Origin: Xylanibacter ruminicola
Lineage (GTDB): Bacteria; Bacteroidota; Bacteroidia; Bacteroidales; Bacteroidaceae
Direction: 5' to 3'
DNA length: 64,000 nucleotides
NCBI GenBank assembly: GCA_015060625.1
Contig: SUYC01000003.1
Span: 62,001 to 126,000 of the forward strand
The translations under genes were made by a program, and so were the position numbers. This document shows, one piece after another, positions 39,088 to 50,703 of this stretch (the first letter of the stretch is position 1; the number at the start of each line of letters is the position of its first letter). The notes beneath the pieces are model-generated. The model was not told the origin of the DNA, ran no database searches, and saw nothing but the letters and a program-made list of their open reading frames with translations.

Positions 39088-39840
39088 TTATTCTTCTATC
39101 AGTTTGTTGTCAGCGTTAAGCGCGTTCCACATGCTGTAGCGGGCTTCTGGGCTCATCTGCTCGATAGCGTCATAGATATGTTTGATGTCGGCACGATGCG
39201 AGTTTGTTTCGTAGGGGCAGAGTTTCTGTTGCTTCTGATACCCTTGTAACTCGGCATATTGCTTGATGTCTTTCTCCTCGATCATGCATAATGGCCGGAT
39301 AATGGAGAGTGGCATTTTTCGCATCTTGAGCAGTGCGGGCATGGTGTCGAAGCGCCCTTGAAAGGTGAGGTTCATCAGTGCCGTGTGCAGCAGGTCGTCT
39401 TGGTGATGCCCTAAGGCGATCTTATTGCAACCTAACTCCTGCGCCAGATTAAACATCTGTTTGCGACGGTTCCACGAACACAAGAAACAAGGCGTTTTCC
39501 CCTTCCTTGACCCGTTGATAACCTCAAAGCTTGTTGTCAGTACGTGGAGTTTTACACCTAGTTCGTCGCAGAACTGCTGCAGGTAACTACTGTCGGTCTC
39601 ATAGTGGATGTTGGCCATCCTCACGTGCAAGGCCTCTACCTTGAATCGTGGATGCAGGATGCGCGAACGCTTGGCTAGCAGCTCGAGCAACAAAAGCGAA
39701 TCCTTACCGCCCGATAGGCCCACGAGTATGTGATCATCATCTTCTATCAGATGATAAGTAGCCATCGCCTTGACAAAACGCTCATTGAGGCGATGCCAGA
39801 GGCGATGGCTTTCTTTATCTTGATTAAGCTTCTTCTCCAC
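39088..39840 (-). CDS. tRNA 2-thiocytidine biosynthesis (TtcA-like) ATP-binding protein
   Basis: ILVGLSGGKDSLLLLELLAKR PP-loop, CFLCSWNRRKQMF, GHHQDDLLHTALMNLTFQG. Confidence 0.87.
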   Translation of the reverse strand: MEKKLNQDKESHRLWHRLNERFVKAMATYHLIEDDDHILVGLSGGKDSLLLLELLAKRSRILHPRFKVEALHVRMANIHYETDSSYLQQFCDELGVKLHVLTTSFEVINGSRKGKTPCFLCSWNRRKQMFNLAQELGCNKIALGHHQDDLLHTALMNLTFQGRFDTMPALLKMRKMPLSIIRPLCMIEEKDIKQYAELQGYQKQQKLCPYETNSHRADIKHIYDAIEQMSPEARYSMWNALNADNKLIEE

Positions 39841-42187
39841 GCAGATGCTTATCCATATTCAATGCAGCACGACGGCCATCACCCATGGCGAGGATGACTG
39901 TTGCACCACCACGCACGATGTCGCCACCAGCGAAGATTTCAGCACGACTCGACTGCATCTCCTCGCTTACGGCAATCGTGTTCTTGCGGCCCAGCTCCAA
40001 GCCCTCGATACTCTTTGGTACCAATGGGTTAGGTGATACGCCTACGGCCACAATCACCTGATCGACATCGAGTGTAACGGTCTTGCCCTCAACGGGAACA
40101 GGACTGCGGCGACCAGATGCATCGGGCTCGCCCAATTCCATTACCTGCAGAACAGCCTGTTTAACAGCACCGGTTTCATCTGCAATATACTCGATAGGAT
40201 TATGCAGGGTGAGGAACTTAATGCCCTCTTCCTTAGCATGCTTCACTTCTTCCAGTCGTGCTGGCATTTCAACCTCCGAGCGGCGATAAACCAATGTGAC
40301 ATCGGCACCCAGACGTTTGGCTGTACGACAAGAGTCCATTGCAGTGTTTCCACCACCTACAACCAACACGCTCTTGGCGGGATTCAGTGGGGTATCGGTC
40401 TTGGGATTGGCAGCATCCATCAGGTTAACGCGTGTAAGATATTCATTAGACGACATGATGTTGATGCTGTTCTCGCCAGGGATATTCATGAAGTTTGGCA
40501 GACCTGCACCAGAACCTACGAAGATACCCTTGAAGCCCTGAGCTTCAAGCTGCTCAACGCTGATGGTCTTGCCAACAATCACGTCGGTCTGGAAGTGTAC
40601 GCCCATCTTGGCCAGATTCTCGATTTCTACATCTACAATCTTGTTTGGTAAACGGAACTCAGGAATACCATACTTGAGCACACCGCCGATTTCGTGCAGT
40701 GCCTCGAACACATACACATCGTAACCCTTTTTTACCATATCGCCAGCAAAGCTCAGTCCGGCAGGGCCTGAACCTACTACGGCAATCTTCATGCCGTTGG
40801 CAGGAGCAATCTCGGGCAAACTAATGTTACCGCTTTCGCGCTCGTAGTCGGCTGCGAAACGCTCCAGATAACCGATGGCTACTGGCTTTGAGTTCATCTT
40901 ATGGTGGATACACTTGCTTTCGCACTGTTTTTCCTGAGGACAAACACGACCGCAAACGGCTGGGAGAGCAGAGGTATTTTTGAGTACCTTTGCTGCTGCC
41001 AGGAACTGGCCGCGCTCGATATTCTTGATGAACGATGGGATGTTGATGTTGACCGGACAGCCCTCAACACAGGTTGGTTTGGCGCAATCCAGACAGCGCT
41101 TTGCCTCGGTCATTGCCATCTCCTTGGTAAGTCCGATGTTTACCTCCTCGGTACGTGTGGTTGCTCGATAAACAGGATCGAGTTCGGGCATCACCACGCG
41201 TTCTATCTGGGTGCGCTCCTTTGGCTTCATGCTCTGTTGCAATTCCTTACGCCAAGCAGCGTTGCGGTCGGTGAGCACCTCGATGGTGTCGTTGGTAGGA
41301 TCAGCATCCATCACCACATCAGTAGTCTTGGTTTCAACGTTCTCTTCTGTGTTCAGACTGTCCAGATGCTCCTCGTAGTGGGCCAGTTCCTCCTGCTCTT
41401 CGCGCTTGAAAGTGCCCATACGTTTAAACATCTCGTCCCAATCCACCAAAGCACCGTCGAATTCTGGACCATCAATACATACGAACTTAGTTTTTCCTCC
41501 GATGGTCAGTCGGCAAGCTCCACACATACCTGTTCCATCCACCATGATGGTGTTGAGCGATACTTCGCAAGGAATGTTGTGCTTCTGTGCGGTCAGATTC
41601 GAGAATTTCATCATGATTGGAGGTCCGATAGCAAATACCTTATCTACATGTGGTTCCTGCTCAATAAACTTCTCGATACCAACGGTTACTACGCCTTTTT
41701 CGCCGTAGCTACCATCATCGGTCATAATAATTACCTCGTCAGAACTCTCGCGTACCTTGTCTTCAAGGATGATGAGGTCTTTCGAACGACCTGCCATTAC
41801 TGAGAGTACGCGGTTTCCAGCAGCCTTCAGTGCTTGGATGATGGGCAGCATGGGCGCAACACCCAGTCCACCACCTGCACAAACCACTGTACCGTAGTTC
41901 TCAATCTTAGTAGGATTACCTAATGGACCAACCACGTCGGTCACATAGTCGCCCACATTCAGGGCACAGAGTTTTTTAGATGAGAGTCCCACCATCTGTA
42001 CGACCAGTGTAATGGTACCCTTTTCAATGTCTGCGCCAGCGATGGTTAGCGGCATGCGCTCACCCTTTTTGCCTACGCGCACGATCACAAAGTTACCGGC
42101 TTTACGGCTCTTTGCAATCAGTGGAGCCTCGATCTCGAAGAGAAATACTTTCTCGGAGAACTGCTCTTTTCTAACGATTTTGTTCAT
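39824..42187 (-). CDS. Fused ferredoxin-NADP reductase-like / NADPH-dependent glutamate synthase small-subunit-like protein (NfnAB-type fusion)
   Basis: N-terminal FAD/NAD half with CGACRLTIGGKTKFVCIDGPEFD; C-terminal half with CLDCAKPTCVEGCPVNINIPSFIK and two GxGxxG dinucleotide-binding motifs. Confidence 0.9.
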   Translation of the reverse strand: MNKIVRKEQFSEKVFLFEIEAPLIAKSRKAGNFVIVRVGKKGERMPLTIAGADIEKGTITLVVQMVGLSSKKLCALNVGDYVTDVVGPLGNPTKIENYGTVVCAGGGLGVAPMLPIIQALKAAGNRVLSVMAGRSKDLIILEDKVRESSDEVIIMTDDGSYGEKGVVTVGIEKFIEQEPHVDKVFAIGPPIMMKFSNLTAQKHNIPCEVSLNTIMVDGTGMCGACRLTIGGKTKFVCIDGPEFDGALVDWDEMFKRMGTFKREEQEELAHYEEHLDSLNTEENVETKTTDVVMDADPTNDTIEVLTDRNAAWRKELQQSMKPKERTQIERVVMPELDPVYRATTRTEEVNIGLTKEMAMTEAKRCLDCAKPTCVEGCPVNINIPSFIKNIERGQFLAAAKVLKNTSALPAVCGRVCPQEKQCESKCIHHKMNSKPVAIGYLERFAADYERESGNISLPEIAPANGMKIAVVGSGPAGLSFAGDMVKKGYDVYVFEALHEIGGVLKYGIPEFRLPNKIVDVEIENLAKMGVHFQTDVIVGKTISVEQLEAQGFKGIFVGSGAGLPNFMNIPGENSINIMSSNEYLTRVNLMDAANPKTDTPLNPAKSVLVVGGGNTAMDSCRTAKRLGADVTLVYRRSEVEMPARLEEVKHAKEEGIKFLTLHNPIEYIADETGAVKQAVLQVMELGEPDASGRRSPVPVEGKTVTLDVDQVIVAVGVSPNPLVPKSIEGLELGRKNTIAVSEEMQSSRAEIFAGGDIVRGGATVILAMGDGRRAALNMDKHLRGEEA

Positions 42188-42207
42188 AAGTATTTGTAAG
42201 TTGTTGA

Positions 42208-43527
42208 TTAATCAATCATGTCGCAACCCATGTAGGGTACGAGTGCTGCTGGAATCTTGATGCCGTTTTCGGTCTGATTGTTCTCCAGCAGAGCTGCAAC
42301 GATGCGGGGCAGAGCCAAAGCCGATCCGTTCAGTGTGTGACACAGCTCGGTCTTCTTGGTCTCGCTGTTGCGATAGCGACACTTCAATCGGTTTGCCTGA
42401 TAGGTGTCGAAGTTAGATACACTCGAAACCTCAAGCCAGCGTCCCTGAGCCTCTGAGTAAACCTCGAAGTCGTAGCAAATAGCGCTTGTAAAGCTCTGAT
42501 CGCCACCACATAACAACAGAATACGATAGGGAAGCTCTAACTTCTTGAGCAATCCCTCAACGTGCTCCAACATCTCTTTGTGGCTCTCCTTTGAATGCTC
42601 GGGTTTGTCGATACGAACAATCTCAATCTTTGAGAATTCGTGCAAACGGTTCAGTCCACGAACGTCCTTGCCATATGATCCGGCTTCGCGACGGAAACAC
42701 TCTGTGTAAGCACAGTTCTTGATGGGCAGATCCTTCTCGTCAAGGATTACATCGCGATAGATGTTGGTGACAGGAACCTCGGCTGTTGGGATGAGATAGA
42801 AATCGTCAACCTCGCAGTGGTACATCTGTCCTTCCTTATCGGGCAGCTGACCTGTGCCGTAGCCCGAAGCTGCGTTTACAACTGTTGGTGGCATAATCTC
42901 GGTGTAGCCACTCTTGCGAGCCTCGTCGAGGAAGAAGTTGATGAGCGCACGCTGCAGGCGGGCACCCTTACCAATATAAACAGGGAATCCGGCACCTGTA
43001 ATCTTTACGCCCAGATCAAAGTCGATGAGGTTATATTTCTTGGCGAGCTCCCAGTGGGGCAGGGGATTGGCGATACCCAACTTGGGGTTCACATCCCAGT
43101 TGCCAACGGTGTCGTTAGCGTTGCACTCCTTCAGGTTGCTCTTTACTACGTGGTTGTCTTCGGCAGCGCGTCCTTCGGGCACTTCGTCGTAAGGTATGTT
43201 TGGAATCTGGCACAGCAAGGTGGTCATCTCCTCCTGTGCTTTGGCCATGGTCTCATCCAACTCTTTCGACTTCTCTTTGAGCTGAGATACCTGAGCCTTT
43301 ACCTGCTCGGCCTCGTCTTTTTTGCCTTCTTTCATCAGTCGGCCTATCTGACCTGAGAGCTGCTTCTGCTCATTCAGGCATTTGTCAAGTTCCTGCTGAG
43401 CTTCGCGACGCTGCTTGTCAACGGCCAGTACATTGTCGATAGCCTCTTTGGCGCCGGCGAAGTGTTTCTTCTCCAATCCGCGAATTACGCGTTCTGTTTC
43501 CTCATTGATGAGTTTGAGTGTTAACAT
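42208..43527 (-). CDS. serS: Serine--tRNA ligase
   Basis: N-terminal coiled coil; TEVPVTNIYRDVIL, FRREAGSYGKDVRGLNRLHEFSKIEIV, LNGSALALPRIVAALLENNQ. Confidence 0.98.
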   Translation of the reverse strand: MLTLKLINEETERVIRGLEKKHFAGAKEAIDNVLAVDKQRREAQQELDKCLNEQKQLSGQIGRLMKEGKKDEAEQVKAQVSQLKEKSKELDETMAKAQEEMTTLLCQIPNIPYDEVPEGRAAEDNHVVKSNLKECNANDTVGNWDVNPKLGIANPLPHWELAKKYNLIDFDLGVKITGAGFPVYIGKGARLQRALINFFLDEARKSGYTEIMPPTVVNAASGYGTGQLPDKEGQMYHCEVDDFYLIPTAEVPVTNIYRDVILDEKDLPIKNCAYTECFRREAGSYGKDVRGLNRLHEFSKIEIVRIDKPEHSKESHKEMLEHVEGLLKKLELPYRILLLCGGDQSFTSAICYDFEVYSEAQGRWLEVSSVSNFDTYQANRLKCRYRNSETKKTELCHTLNGSALALPRIVAALLENNQTENGIKIPAALVPYMGCDMID

Positions 43528-43623
43528 ATTAAATACGTATTTATTAGTTTATATTCTTTTCTAAGGCGCAAAGGTACAAATAATCGATTAAATAGCCAAA
43601 GAAATGTGCGAAAAAAAGCAGAA

Positions 43624-43652
43624 ATCCCGCTACTCCTTGCGGAGTGCGGGAT
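43624..43652 (-). terminator. Terminator downstream of rpmA
   Basis: ATCCCGCtACTCC-ttgc-GGAGTgCGGGAT with T-rich tail on minus strand. Confidence 0.8.
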
Positions 43653-43693
43653 CCTGTTGTTTGTTTGGAATAAGTGTTTCTTTAATAATTCTC

Positions 43694-43957
43694 TTAGGCC
43701 TCAGCGTTTGGAATTACTGATACAACGCTCTTGTTGTACTTGCCCTTGTGGAAGTTTACGGTACCATCTACGAGAGCGTAGAGAGTGTCGTCCTTACCAA
43801 TGGCAACGTTGTTACCAGGATTGTGCTTAGTACCGCGCTGGCGAACGATAATGTTACCAGCAACACACTGCTGACCACCGAAGATCTTGATGCCAAGTCG
43901 CTGAGCTGCGCTCTCACGACCGTTCTTAGAACTACCTACACCTTTCTTATGTGCCAT
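43694..43957 (-). CDS. rpmA: 50S ribosomal protein L27
   Basis: [29 protein letters not shown]. Confidence 0.99.
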   Translation of the reverse strand: MAHKKGVGSSKNGRESAAQRLGIKIFGGQQCVAGNIIVRQRGTKHNPGNNVAIGKDDTLYALVDGTVNFHKGKYNKSVVSVIPNAEA

Positions 43958-43978
43958 AATGTTGTTCCTCCTACGTTT

Positions 43979-44296
43979 TTAAGCGATTACCGACTTGATT
44001 ACTACTTCTGTGAACTGCTCACGATGACCGTTGCGAACGCGATAGTCCTTACGACGCTTCATCTTGAAAACGATGACCTTGTCACCCTTTACGAGTGGGT
44101 TCACTACTTCACACACTACTTTTGCTCCATCTACGGTGGGAGCACCTACCTTTACTGCACCGTCAGCATCTACGAGCAGTACCTTGTCAAATTCAACAGT
44201 CTTGCCTGCCTCTACATCCTTGATGTGGTGCACGAAGAGCTTCTTGCCCTGCTCGGCCTTGAACTGCTGACCCTGAATTTCTACAATTGCGTACAT
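43979..44296 (-). CDS. rplU: 50S ribosomal protein L21
   Basis: [25 protein letters not shown]; start at 44296 instead of the longer track ORF. Confidence 0.98.
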   Translation of the reverse strand: MYAIVEIQGQQFKAEQGKKLFVHHIKDVEAGKTVEFDKVLLVDADGAVKVGAPTVDGAKVVCEVVNPLVKGDKVIVFKMKRRKDYRVRNGHREQFTEVVIKSVIA

Positions 44297-44731
44297 TTTG
44301 CTTTTATTTGTATTTAGGGGTTTTTCCGCGAGGCGGCATACGTTCGTACACACTTAACTCTGCCCCAACGGACTCTAACGGGGTGCAAAGGTACAAATTT
44401 TATTTGAACTTTGAACTTTGGATATTGAACTTTGTGTAAGATTTATGAAAAATTAACTATTTGAGTAGTGGTAAAAAATAAAGCGATGACTTTCGCAAGC
44501 GATCGCTCCATATCTTCAATAGGTATTAGTCTTCTAAGGTAAAAAGATTGTTTTCAGGATAACGGTGGCAAAGGTAAGACTTTTTTGGGAAACTCACAAA
44601 TTTTTTCGCGTTTTTTTTTGATGAATCGGCCCTGTGTGCCTACACAAAGTCTTCTTTTAAACAAAATTAACTAAAATTGCTATGTAATCGATTGCAATTT
44701 GGGGATATTTGTGTTTAAAAATAGTGCAAGT

Positions 44732-46540
44732 CTATTTGGTTGTCTTCTGTAGCTTTTTCAGTCGGCGCTGAGCGTCGCCTGCATCTGGGTAAAGCTCGAG
44801 TGCTTTCTGATAATTGCGGATAGCTGCTTCGGGCATGTGTTCGTGTTCACACTCACGACCAAGAATAGTGTATTCGGCAGCCAGGCGTTTCAGCATTTCG
44901 CGCTTGGCCTCCAGCTCGTTCTTTAGTAGGGTTACTTCGGCTTCGTGTTCGGTCTTCATGCGCTCCATTTCGCGTTTCTGGCGGTTGATAATCTCCAGTT
45001 TGTGGCGGATATAGCGGCGAATATGCGGCTTCTCGATATCGTAGCGCAGATGGATGGCTTTGAAAAATGAGTCGAGAAACGACTTGAAATCGCCTCGGTC
45101 GAAGGCGTTTACTGCATCATGGTACTCGCGGTCGGCCTTGCCTTCCTGTAGGGCTTGGTTGATTATCTGTTGGTTGTTGTATTGATTAGCAAACCTTACT
45201 ACTTCGGCGCGCACAAAGATATCGCTAGGGCGCAAGGGCTCTTTCAGTGTGATGCCTTCGAGTGATGTGCATCGCGAAAGTGCCACATAGGTTTGTCCGC
45301 CAGCAAAAGCGCCACCGCCACCAAAGTCGATAGATATCTGGGAAAAAGTCAGTCCCTGACTCTTGTGTACGGTGATGGCCCATGCCAGTCGTAACGGAAA
45401 CTGGGTATAGGTGCCCAGCAACTCCTCTTCAATCTTCTGTTCCTTCTCGTTAAAGGTATAGCGCATATTCTCCCAGATGTCGCGCTCAACGTCGAACTCC
45501 TCGTGCTCTTCGGTTATCACGCCAATTACACCGCCTTCTTCGTCGATATACTCGATAGTGCCCAGGGTGCCATTAACCCAGCGTTTCTCCTTATCATTCT
45601 TGATAAAGATGATTTGTGCACCTGGCTTCAGATGCAGCTCCATAGGGGTTGGCAATGAACTCTCGGGAAAGTTACCCTTGATCTCCCCCTTAAACATACT
45701 TATTTCACCATCCAATGCGTTTAGCTGCTGGTCGTTGATGAAATCAACGGTATCCCTGCGGGCAGCGAGGGTGATGGAGAGCGGTGAAGGGGGCGAGGAG
45801 GGAGTGATGTCCGAGGAAGGAGTAAGGAGGAGGGAGGAAGGAGATTTCTCCACTCTCGAATTGAGCGATTGCAGATCGGCCTGGGTGGCGGTGTTGTTAC
45901 GGATACGATCCAAAATGGCGATAAACTTATCGTCGGTTTGGCGATATACCTTACGGAGTTCGATTGATACGATGGGCATGGTTTGCCACACTTTGGCGTT
46001 GAAGAAGTAGGCCGAAGGGTAGAAGGGCTGTAGCAGTTGGCGGTCGTCGTCCTTCAGTACTGGCTCCAACTGGTATATATCTCCCACCAGCAACAGTTGT
46101 TTGCCGCCAAAGGGCTCAGGGTTACGCGTGTACGCGCGTAATACCTTATCTATAAAGTCGATGATATCTGCACGTACCATCGATATCTCGTCAATGATAA
46201 TCAGCTCAACTTCGCGTATCAGCTTGCACTGGGCGCTGTTGTATTTCAATGTTTTCTTCAGGTGCTTCCAGTCGTATTGCACGTCGTTGGGTAATAGTGG
46301 GTGGAAGGGCAGTTTAAAAAAACTGTGCAGGGTGGATCCGCCAGCATTGATAGCTGCAATGCCGGTAGGTGCCAGTATCACATGCTTCTTTTTGGTGTTT
46401 TTCGAAACATAGCGAAGAAAGGTGGATTTACCAGTGCCCGCTTTTCCGGTTAGGAAAAGCGAGCGCCGTGTATAGTTGATGATTTGGAGAGCGTCTTGCC
46501 ACTCTTTGTTGTCCAAATCAAGTTGTTGTTCTGTTTGCAT
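44732..46540 (-). CDS. PIF1/RecD-like AAA family helicase with C-terminal TPR-like region
   Basis: SLFLTGKAGTGKSTFLRY, IIIDEISMVRADIIDFIDKVL, LAWAITVHKSQGLTF, YVALSRCTSLEGI. Confidence 0.92.
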   Translation of the reverse strand: MQTEQQLDLDNKEWQDALQIINYTRRSLFLTGKAGTGKSTFLRYVSKNTKKKHVILAPTGIAAINAGGSTLHSFFKLPFHPLLPNDVQYDWKHLKKTLKYNSAQCKLIREVELIIIDEISMVRADIIDFIDKVLRAYTRNPEPFGGKQLLLVGDIYQLEPVLKDDDRQLLQPFYPSAYFFNAKVWQTMPIVSIELRKVYRQTDDKFIAILDRIRNNTATQADLQSLNSRVEKSPSSLLLTPSSDITPSSPPSPLSITLAARRDTVDFINDQQLNALDGEISMFKGEIKGNFPESSLPTPMELHLKPGAQIIFIKNDKEKRWVNGTLGTIEYIDEEGGVIGVITEEHEEFDVERDIWENMRYTFNEKEQKIEEELLGTYTQFPLRLAWAITVHKSQGLTFSQISIDFGGGGAFAGGQTYVALSRCTSLEGITLKEPLRPSDIFVRAEVVRFANQYNNQQIINQALQEGKADREYHDAVNAFDRGDFKSFLDSFFKAIHLRYDIEKPHIRRYIRHKLEIINRQKREMERMKTEHEAEVTLLKNELEAKREMLKRLAAEYTILGRECEHEHMPEAAIRNYQKALELYPDAGDAQRRLKKLQKTTK

Positions 46541-49038
46541 TAATCTTTTTTCTCGGTAGCTTCGCCGTTATTGTTAGGTGTTGGTGTGGTATGGGCGTTC
46601 TCGTTGTCGCCCTCGCCAGTTTTTATGCTGCCGTCGCCCTCAACCTCCAACAGTTCACCACTCTCTGAAATTTTCAGCGAGTCAACGCTAATCGAGTCGG
46701 AATCGGATGGCATAGCCAGATAACCACCGCAACCATACATAGCCGATGTGAGCGAGTTATCCTTTGATGCACCAAACTTAGCGTGATACTTCTGGAAGGC
46801 AGGGTCTTTGAGTACGCTACCCAGGAAGTAACCACAGATGGGCAGTGCCGTACGGTTACCCTGTCCTAGCATACCCGAACGGAAGTGGATGCAGCGATAC
46901 TCGCCACCTACCCAAGCGCCACAAACCAGATTAGGTGTGGTGCCGATAAACCATGCATCAGAGTGGTTGTTTGATGTACCCGTTTTACCACCAAAGTCGG
47001 TGTCGGTAACGTCGTAGCCTACAAAACCTCTCAGGCGCGAGCTGGTTCCGCTCATGCCGCCCATCAGTAACTGCTGCACCAGGAAGGCACTGCGATAGGG
47101 GATGGCTTGTTCGCCCTGTGTGGGAGCTTCGTATATCACGTTACCATCGCGGTCTTCAATTTTGCTTACCAGTATGGGGTCGTGCTGTACACCATCGCTA
47201 CAAGGAGTGCAGTAGGCGCTCACCATCTCCAACAGGTTTACGTCGCTCGAACCGAGAGCCAAAGCTGGGGTTGCGTCGAGTCGGCTCTTGATACCCATGT
47301 CATGGGCTGTTTTTACGATATTGTCGATACCGCACTCCTGTCCCAGACGAACGGCTACCGAGTTGATACTCATGGCAAATGCCTGTTTCAGGGTGATATC
47401 GGTGTTGGTAAAGCGTCCGTCGGCATTAGTAGGTGCCCATGTCACTTCTTCGCCGTGATCCATTACCTTCATCGAGAAGTACTCGTCCTTTCGTGTGTCG
47501 CAAGGGGTGATGCCCTGATTCATGGCTTCTGTATAGACAAACAGTTTGAAGGTAGAACCAGGTTGGCGCATGGCGGTAACCTTGTCGTATTTCCAAGTCT
47601 TAAAGTCAACATCGCCCACCCAAGCCTTTACGTGTCCGGTCTGAGGTTCGATGGCCACAAAGCCGCAATGCATAAAACGCTCCATATAGCGTAGTGAGTC
47701 GAGCGTAGAAATCTCTTTTTCGATGTACCCCTTCTCGCTGTCGTAGTCGAATAGTCGTACCTTGTGTGGCAGGTTCAAATAGTAATCGATAGAGTCCTGA
47801 TTATCCTCGAACTTATGACTCAGATATTTATAATAAGGTGTCTTTTTGGCCAGATCCTCGATAAAGTTTGGAATCTCTACATGGCGCTCATCCTGCCAGG
47901 GGTTAGTGCTTCCCCAGTGTGAGTTGAAGCTCTTCTGCACCTGTTTCATCTGCTTTACGGCAGCCTCTTCGGCATACTTCTGCATGCGCGAGTCGAGTGT
48001 GGTGTAAATCTTCAGTCCCTCGGTGTAGTAAGCGTATTTGTTGTTCTCGCCATAGTAGTCGGCACACCAGCCCTTCATCCAGTCGCCCACAGCCTCGCGG
48101 AAGTAGTTAGCCTCGCCGTCGTAAGCATTCTCTACGCTGTAGTCGAGCTTTATCTCCAGCTGTTTCAGCGAGTCGCACTCCTGCTTGGTCAGGTCACCAT
48201 GCTGGTGCATCAGGTCGAGCACAATATTTCGGCGCTTCAGCGAGTTGTTAGGGTTGATGAGCGGGTTGTAATAAGTAGTAGCTTTGAGCATACCTACCAA
48301 AATAGCGGCATTTTCGGTAGTCAGCTCCTTTGGTGAGCAGCCAAAATAAGTCTTACAGGCTGTCTTGATACCAAAGGCGTTAGAACCGAAATCTACGGTG
48401 TTGGCATACTGGGTGAGAATCTCGTTCTTGGTGAAGAAGAACTCCAGCTTGTAGGCTGTAATCCACTCCTTACTTTTCAGGATGAGCATTTTGATGCCAG
48501 GGATGTTGCCCAACAAACCTGTAGAATACTCCGAACGTGTGCGGAACAGGTTCTTGGCCAACTGCTGTGTGATGGTAGATGCGCCTCGTGCGTCGTGGTG
48601 CAGGGCGTAATCCTTCAGGGCAGCTGCAAAAGCCTGATAGTCGATACCGTGATGACTGTAAAAGCGCTCGTCCTCGGTATCAATCAGAGCCTTCCAGAAG
48701 GCTGGGTTCACATCGTCGTAGCCTACAGGAGTACGGTTTTCGCTAAAGAACTTACCAATCTGTTTGCCATCGGCACTGAAAATCATCGAGGCTTCGGCAG
48801 GGCGCTTGTTCTTGATGGTACTCATCGAGGGGCTCTTACCAAACAGCCACAGGAAGTTCATATCGACAGCTCCTAAGTACAGGAAGAAAGCCACCACTAG
48901 CGATGCGATGCCAACCAGTGTCTTAATGTACCAGGCGCGTCCCTGATACAATCCTTTATACCATGGCCATATGCCTTTGATTTTCTGTAGAGCCAGGTTC
49001 AGCCAGCCCGTCAATTTGTCAGTTGTTTCGTTGCTCAT
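46540..49038 (-). CDS. Penicillin-binding protein 1A-type transglycosylase/transpeptidase
   Basis: [68 protein letters not shown]. Confidence 0.96.
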   Translation of the reverse strand: MSNETTDKLTGWLNLALQKIKGIWPWYKGLYQGRAWYIKTLVGIASLVVAFFLYLGAVDMNFLWLFGKSPSMSTIKNKRPAEASMIFSADGKQIGKFFSENRTPVGYDDVNPAFWKALIDTEDERFYSHHGIDYQAFAAALKDYALHHDARGASTITQQLAKNLFRTRSEYSTGLLGNIPGIKMLILKSKEWITAYKLEFFFTKNEILTQYANTVDFGSNAFGIKTACKTYFGCSPKELTTENAAILVGMLKATTYYNPLINPNNSLKRRNIVLDLMHQHGDLTKQECDSLKQLEIKLDYSVENAYDGEANYFREAVGDWMKGWCADYYGENNKYAYYTEGLKIYTTLDSRMQKYAEEAAVKQMKQVQKSFNSHWGSTNPWQDERHVEIPNFIEDLAKKTPYYKYLSHKFEDNQDSIDYYLNLPHKVRLFDYDSEKGYIEKEISTLDSLRYMERFMHCGFVAIEPQTGHVKAWVGDVDFKTWKYDKVTAMRQPGSTFKLFVYTEAMNQGITPCDTRKDEYFSMKVMDHGEEVTWAPTNADGRFTNTDITLKQAFAMSINSVAVRLGQECGIDNIVKTAHDMGIKSRLDATPALALGSSDVNLLEMVSAYCTPCSDGVQHDPILVSKIEDRDGNVIYEAPTQGEQAIPYRSAFLVQQLLMGGMSGTSSRLRGFVGYDVTDTDFGGKTGTSNNHSDAWFIGTTPNLVCGAWVGGEYRCIHFRSGMLGQGNRTALPICGYFLGSVLKDPAFQKYHAKFGASKDNSLTSAMYGCGGYLAMPSDSDSISVDSLKISESGELLEVEGDGSIKTGEGDNENAHTTPTPNNNGEATEKKD

Positions 49039-49940
49039 AGTCCTTGAGATATGTAACTATAAATTTGTTCTATTTCATCGGGGTGAAACCACCTTATCTG
49101 TTCGTCTTTCTTATACCATGTTAATTGTTTGCGTGCGTATCGCCTGGTGTTACCTTTTATGCGTTCAACGGCCTCTTCTAGAGTCCAAGTACCGTCTATG
49201 TAGGCAAACATTTCTTTATAACCCACTGTGTTTAGCGCATTCATCTGGCGCATAGGGTACAATCGTCGTGCTTCGTCCAGCAGTCCGTCGATCATCATCT
49301 GGTCAACGCGTTGGTTGATGCGGTTGTACAATTCTTCGCGGTTGCGATTCAGTCCGATTTTTACGATTCTGAAGGGGCGCTGTTTCTTATCGCGTTTACG
49401 GAACGAGGTGTAGGTTTTACCAGTCATCAGGCATATCTCCAATCCGTGTACCACGCGTCGCGGGTTCTGCTTGTCCACTATCTCGTAGTATTCTGGGTCA
49501 AGCTGCTTCAGTTCTTCCACCAGCGCTTCCAGTCCTTCGTTGGCCAGTCGGCGTTTCATGGTTTCGCGCGTTTCGTCGTCAACGGTTGGTATGTCGTCGA
49601 TACCATTGCATACGGCGTCGATATACATCATGCTGCCGCCTGTAAGTAGGGCATAGTCGCTATGTTCAAACTCGCGCTCCAGTAGTTCCAGTACCTGTTG
49701 TTCAAAGAGCGATGCACTGTAGTAATCGTGCAGCGAGAGCGAACCCACAAAGTAGTGGGGTACTCGTCGCATTTGATCGATGGTGGGACTCGCCGTCCCT
49801 ATCTTCAGTTCCTTATAAATCTGCCTAGAATCGGCATTGATGATAGGTATGCCAAAGTGCTGGGCGATGTCGAGACACAAAGCTGTTTTGCCTACGGCCG
49901 TTGGCCCTGTGATCACGATAAGCGTCTTAGCGGATGACAC
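49035..49940 (-). CDS. miaA: tRNA dimethylallyltransferase
   Basis: [20 protein letters not shown]-like [46 protein letters not shown] start proposed at 49940 overlapping lpxA end. Confidence 0.94.
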   Translation of the reverse strand: MSSAKTLIVITGPTAVGKTALCLDIAQHFGIPIINADSRQIYKELKIGTASPTIDQMRRVPHYFVGSLSLHDYYSASLFEQQVLELLEREFEHSDYALLTGGSMMYIDAVCNGIDDIPTVDDETRETMKRRLANEGLEALVEELKQLDPEYYEIVDKQNPRRVVHGLEICLMTGKTYTSFRKRDKKQRPFRIVKIGLNRNREELYNRINQRVDQMMIDGLLDEARRLYPMRQMNALNTVGYKEMFAYIDGTWTLEEAVERIKGNTRRYARKQLTWYKKDEQIRWFHPDEIEQIYSYISQGL

Positions 49941-50700
49941 CTCTCTTCGAATTTTCGATAAACGAGCAGATATATTCCACCTCCTTGCAGTCGGGGTATT
50001 TAGCGCGTGCTTCGGCCACACCTTCCTTCATCACACCCTTAGAGTAGATGATGCGATAGGCATCGTGGATGGCCTCGATGGTCTCGTTCGAGAAACCGCG
50101 ACGTCGCAGTCCGATGAGGTTCACGCCTGCATAGCGGATAGGCTCCTTTCCAGCAATTACGTAGGGGGGGATGTCCTGACTGGTACGACTACCTCCTTGG
50201 AACATGATGTAACCACCCACGTGCAGGAACTGGTGGAACAGGCAGCAGGCCGAGATGATGGCGTTATCATCAACCACCACTTCGCCAGCAAACTTGGTTG
50301 AGTTTCCGATGATGCAACCGTTACCAATCTCGCAGTCGTGTCCGATATGCATGTTCTCCATCAGCAGGTTACCATTACCAACGGTGGTCTTACCCTTTGA
50401 GGCAGTACCACGACTGATGGTTACGTTTTCGCGGATAGAGTTATTGTCGCCGATTTCGCAGGTGGTCTCTTCGCCTTGGAACTTCAGATCCTGGGGCTTG
50501 GTAGAGATTGATGCACCTGGGAAGATCTCGTTGTTGTTACCCAGACGGGTACCAAAGTGCAGTGTTACGCTGTTATACAGCTTGTTGTTGTCGCCGATTA
50601 CTACGTTCTTATCGATTACGCAGAAAGGGCCGATAATATTGTTGTCGCCCAGCTTTGCCTCGGGGTCAACAATAGCCATTGGATGTATCTGATTTGCCAT
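49927..50700 (-). CDS. lpxA: Acyl-ACP--UDP-N-acetylglucosamine O-acyltransferase
   Basis: [25 protein letters not shown] hexapeptide repeats; [26 protein letters not shown]. Confidence 0.97.
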   Translation of the reverse strand: MANQIHPMAIVDPEAKLGDNNIIGPFCVIDKNVVIGDNNKLYNSVTLHFGTRLGNNNEIFPGASISTKPQDLKFQGEETTCEIGDNNSIRENVTISRGTASKGKTTVGNGNLLMENMHIGHDCEIGNGCIIGNSTKFAGEVVVDDNAIISACCLFHQFLHVGGYIMFQGGSRTSQDIPPYVIAGKEPIRYAGVNLIGLRRRGFSNETIEAIHDAYRIIYSKGVMKEGVAEARAKYPDCKEVEYICSFIENSKRGVIR

Positions 50701-50703
50701 ATT

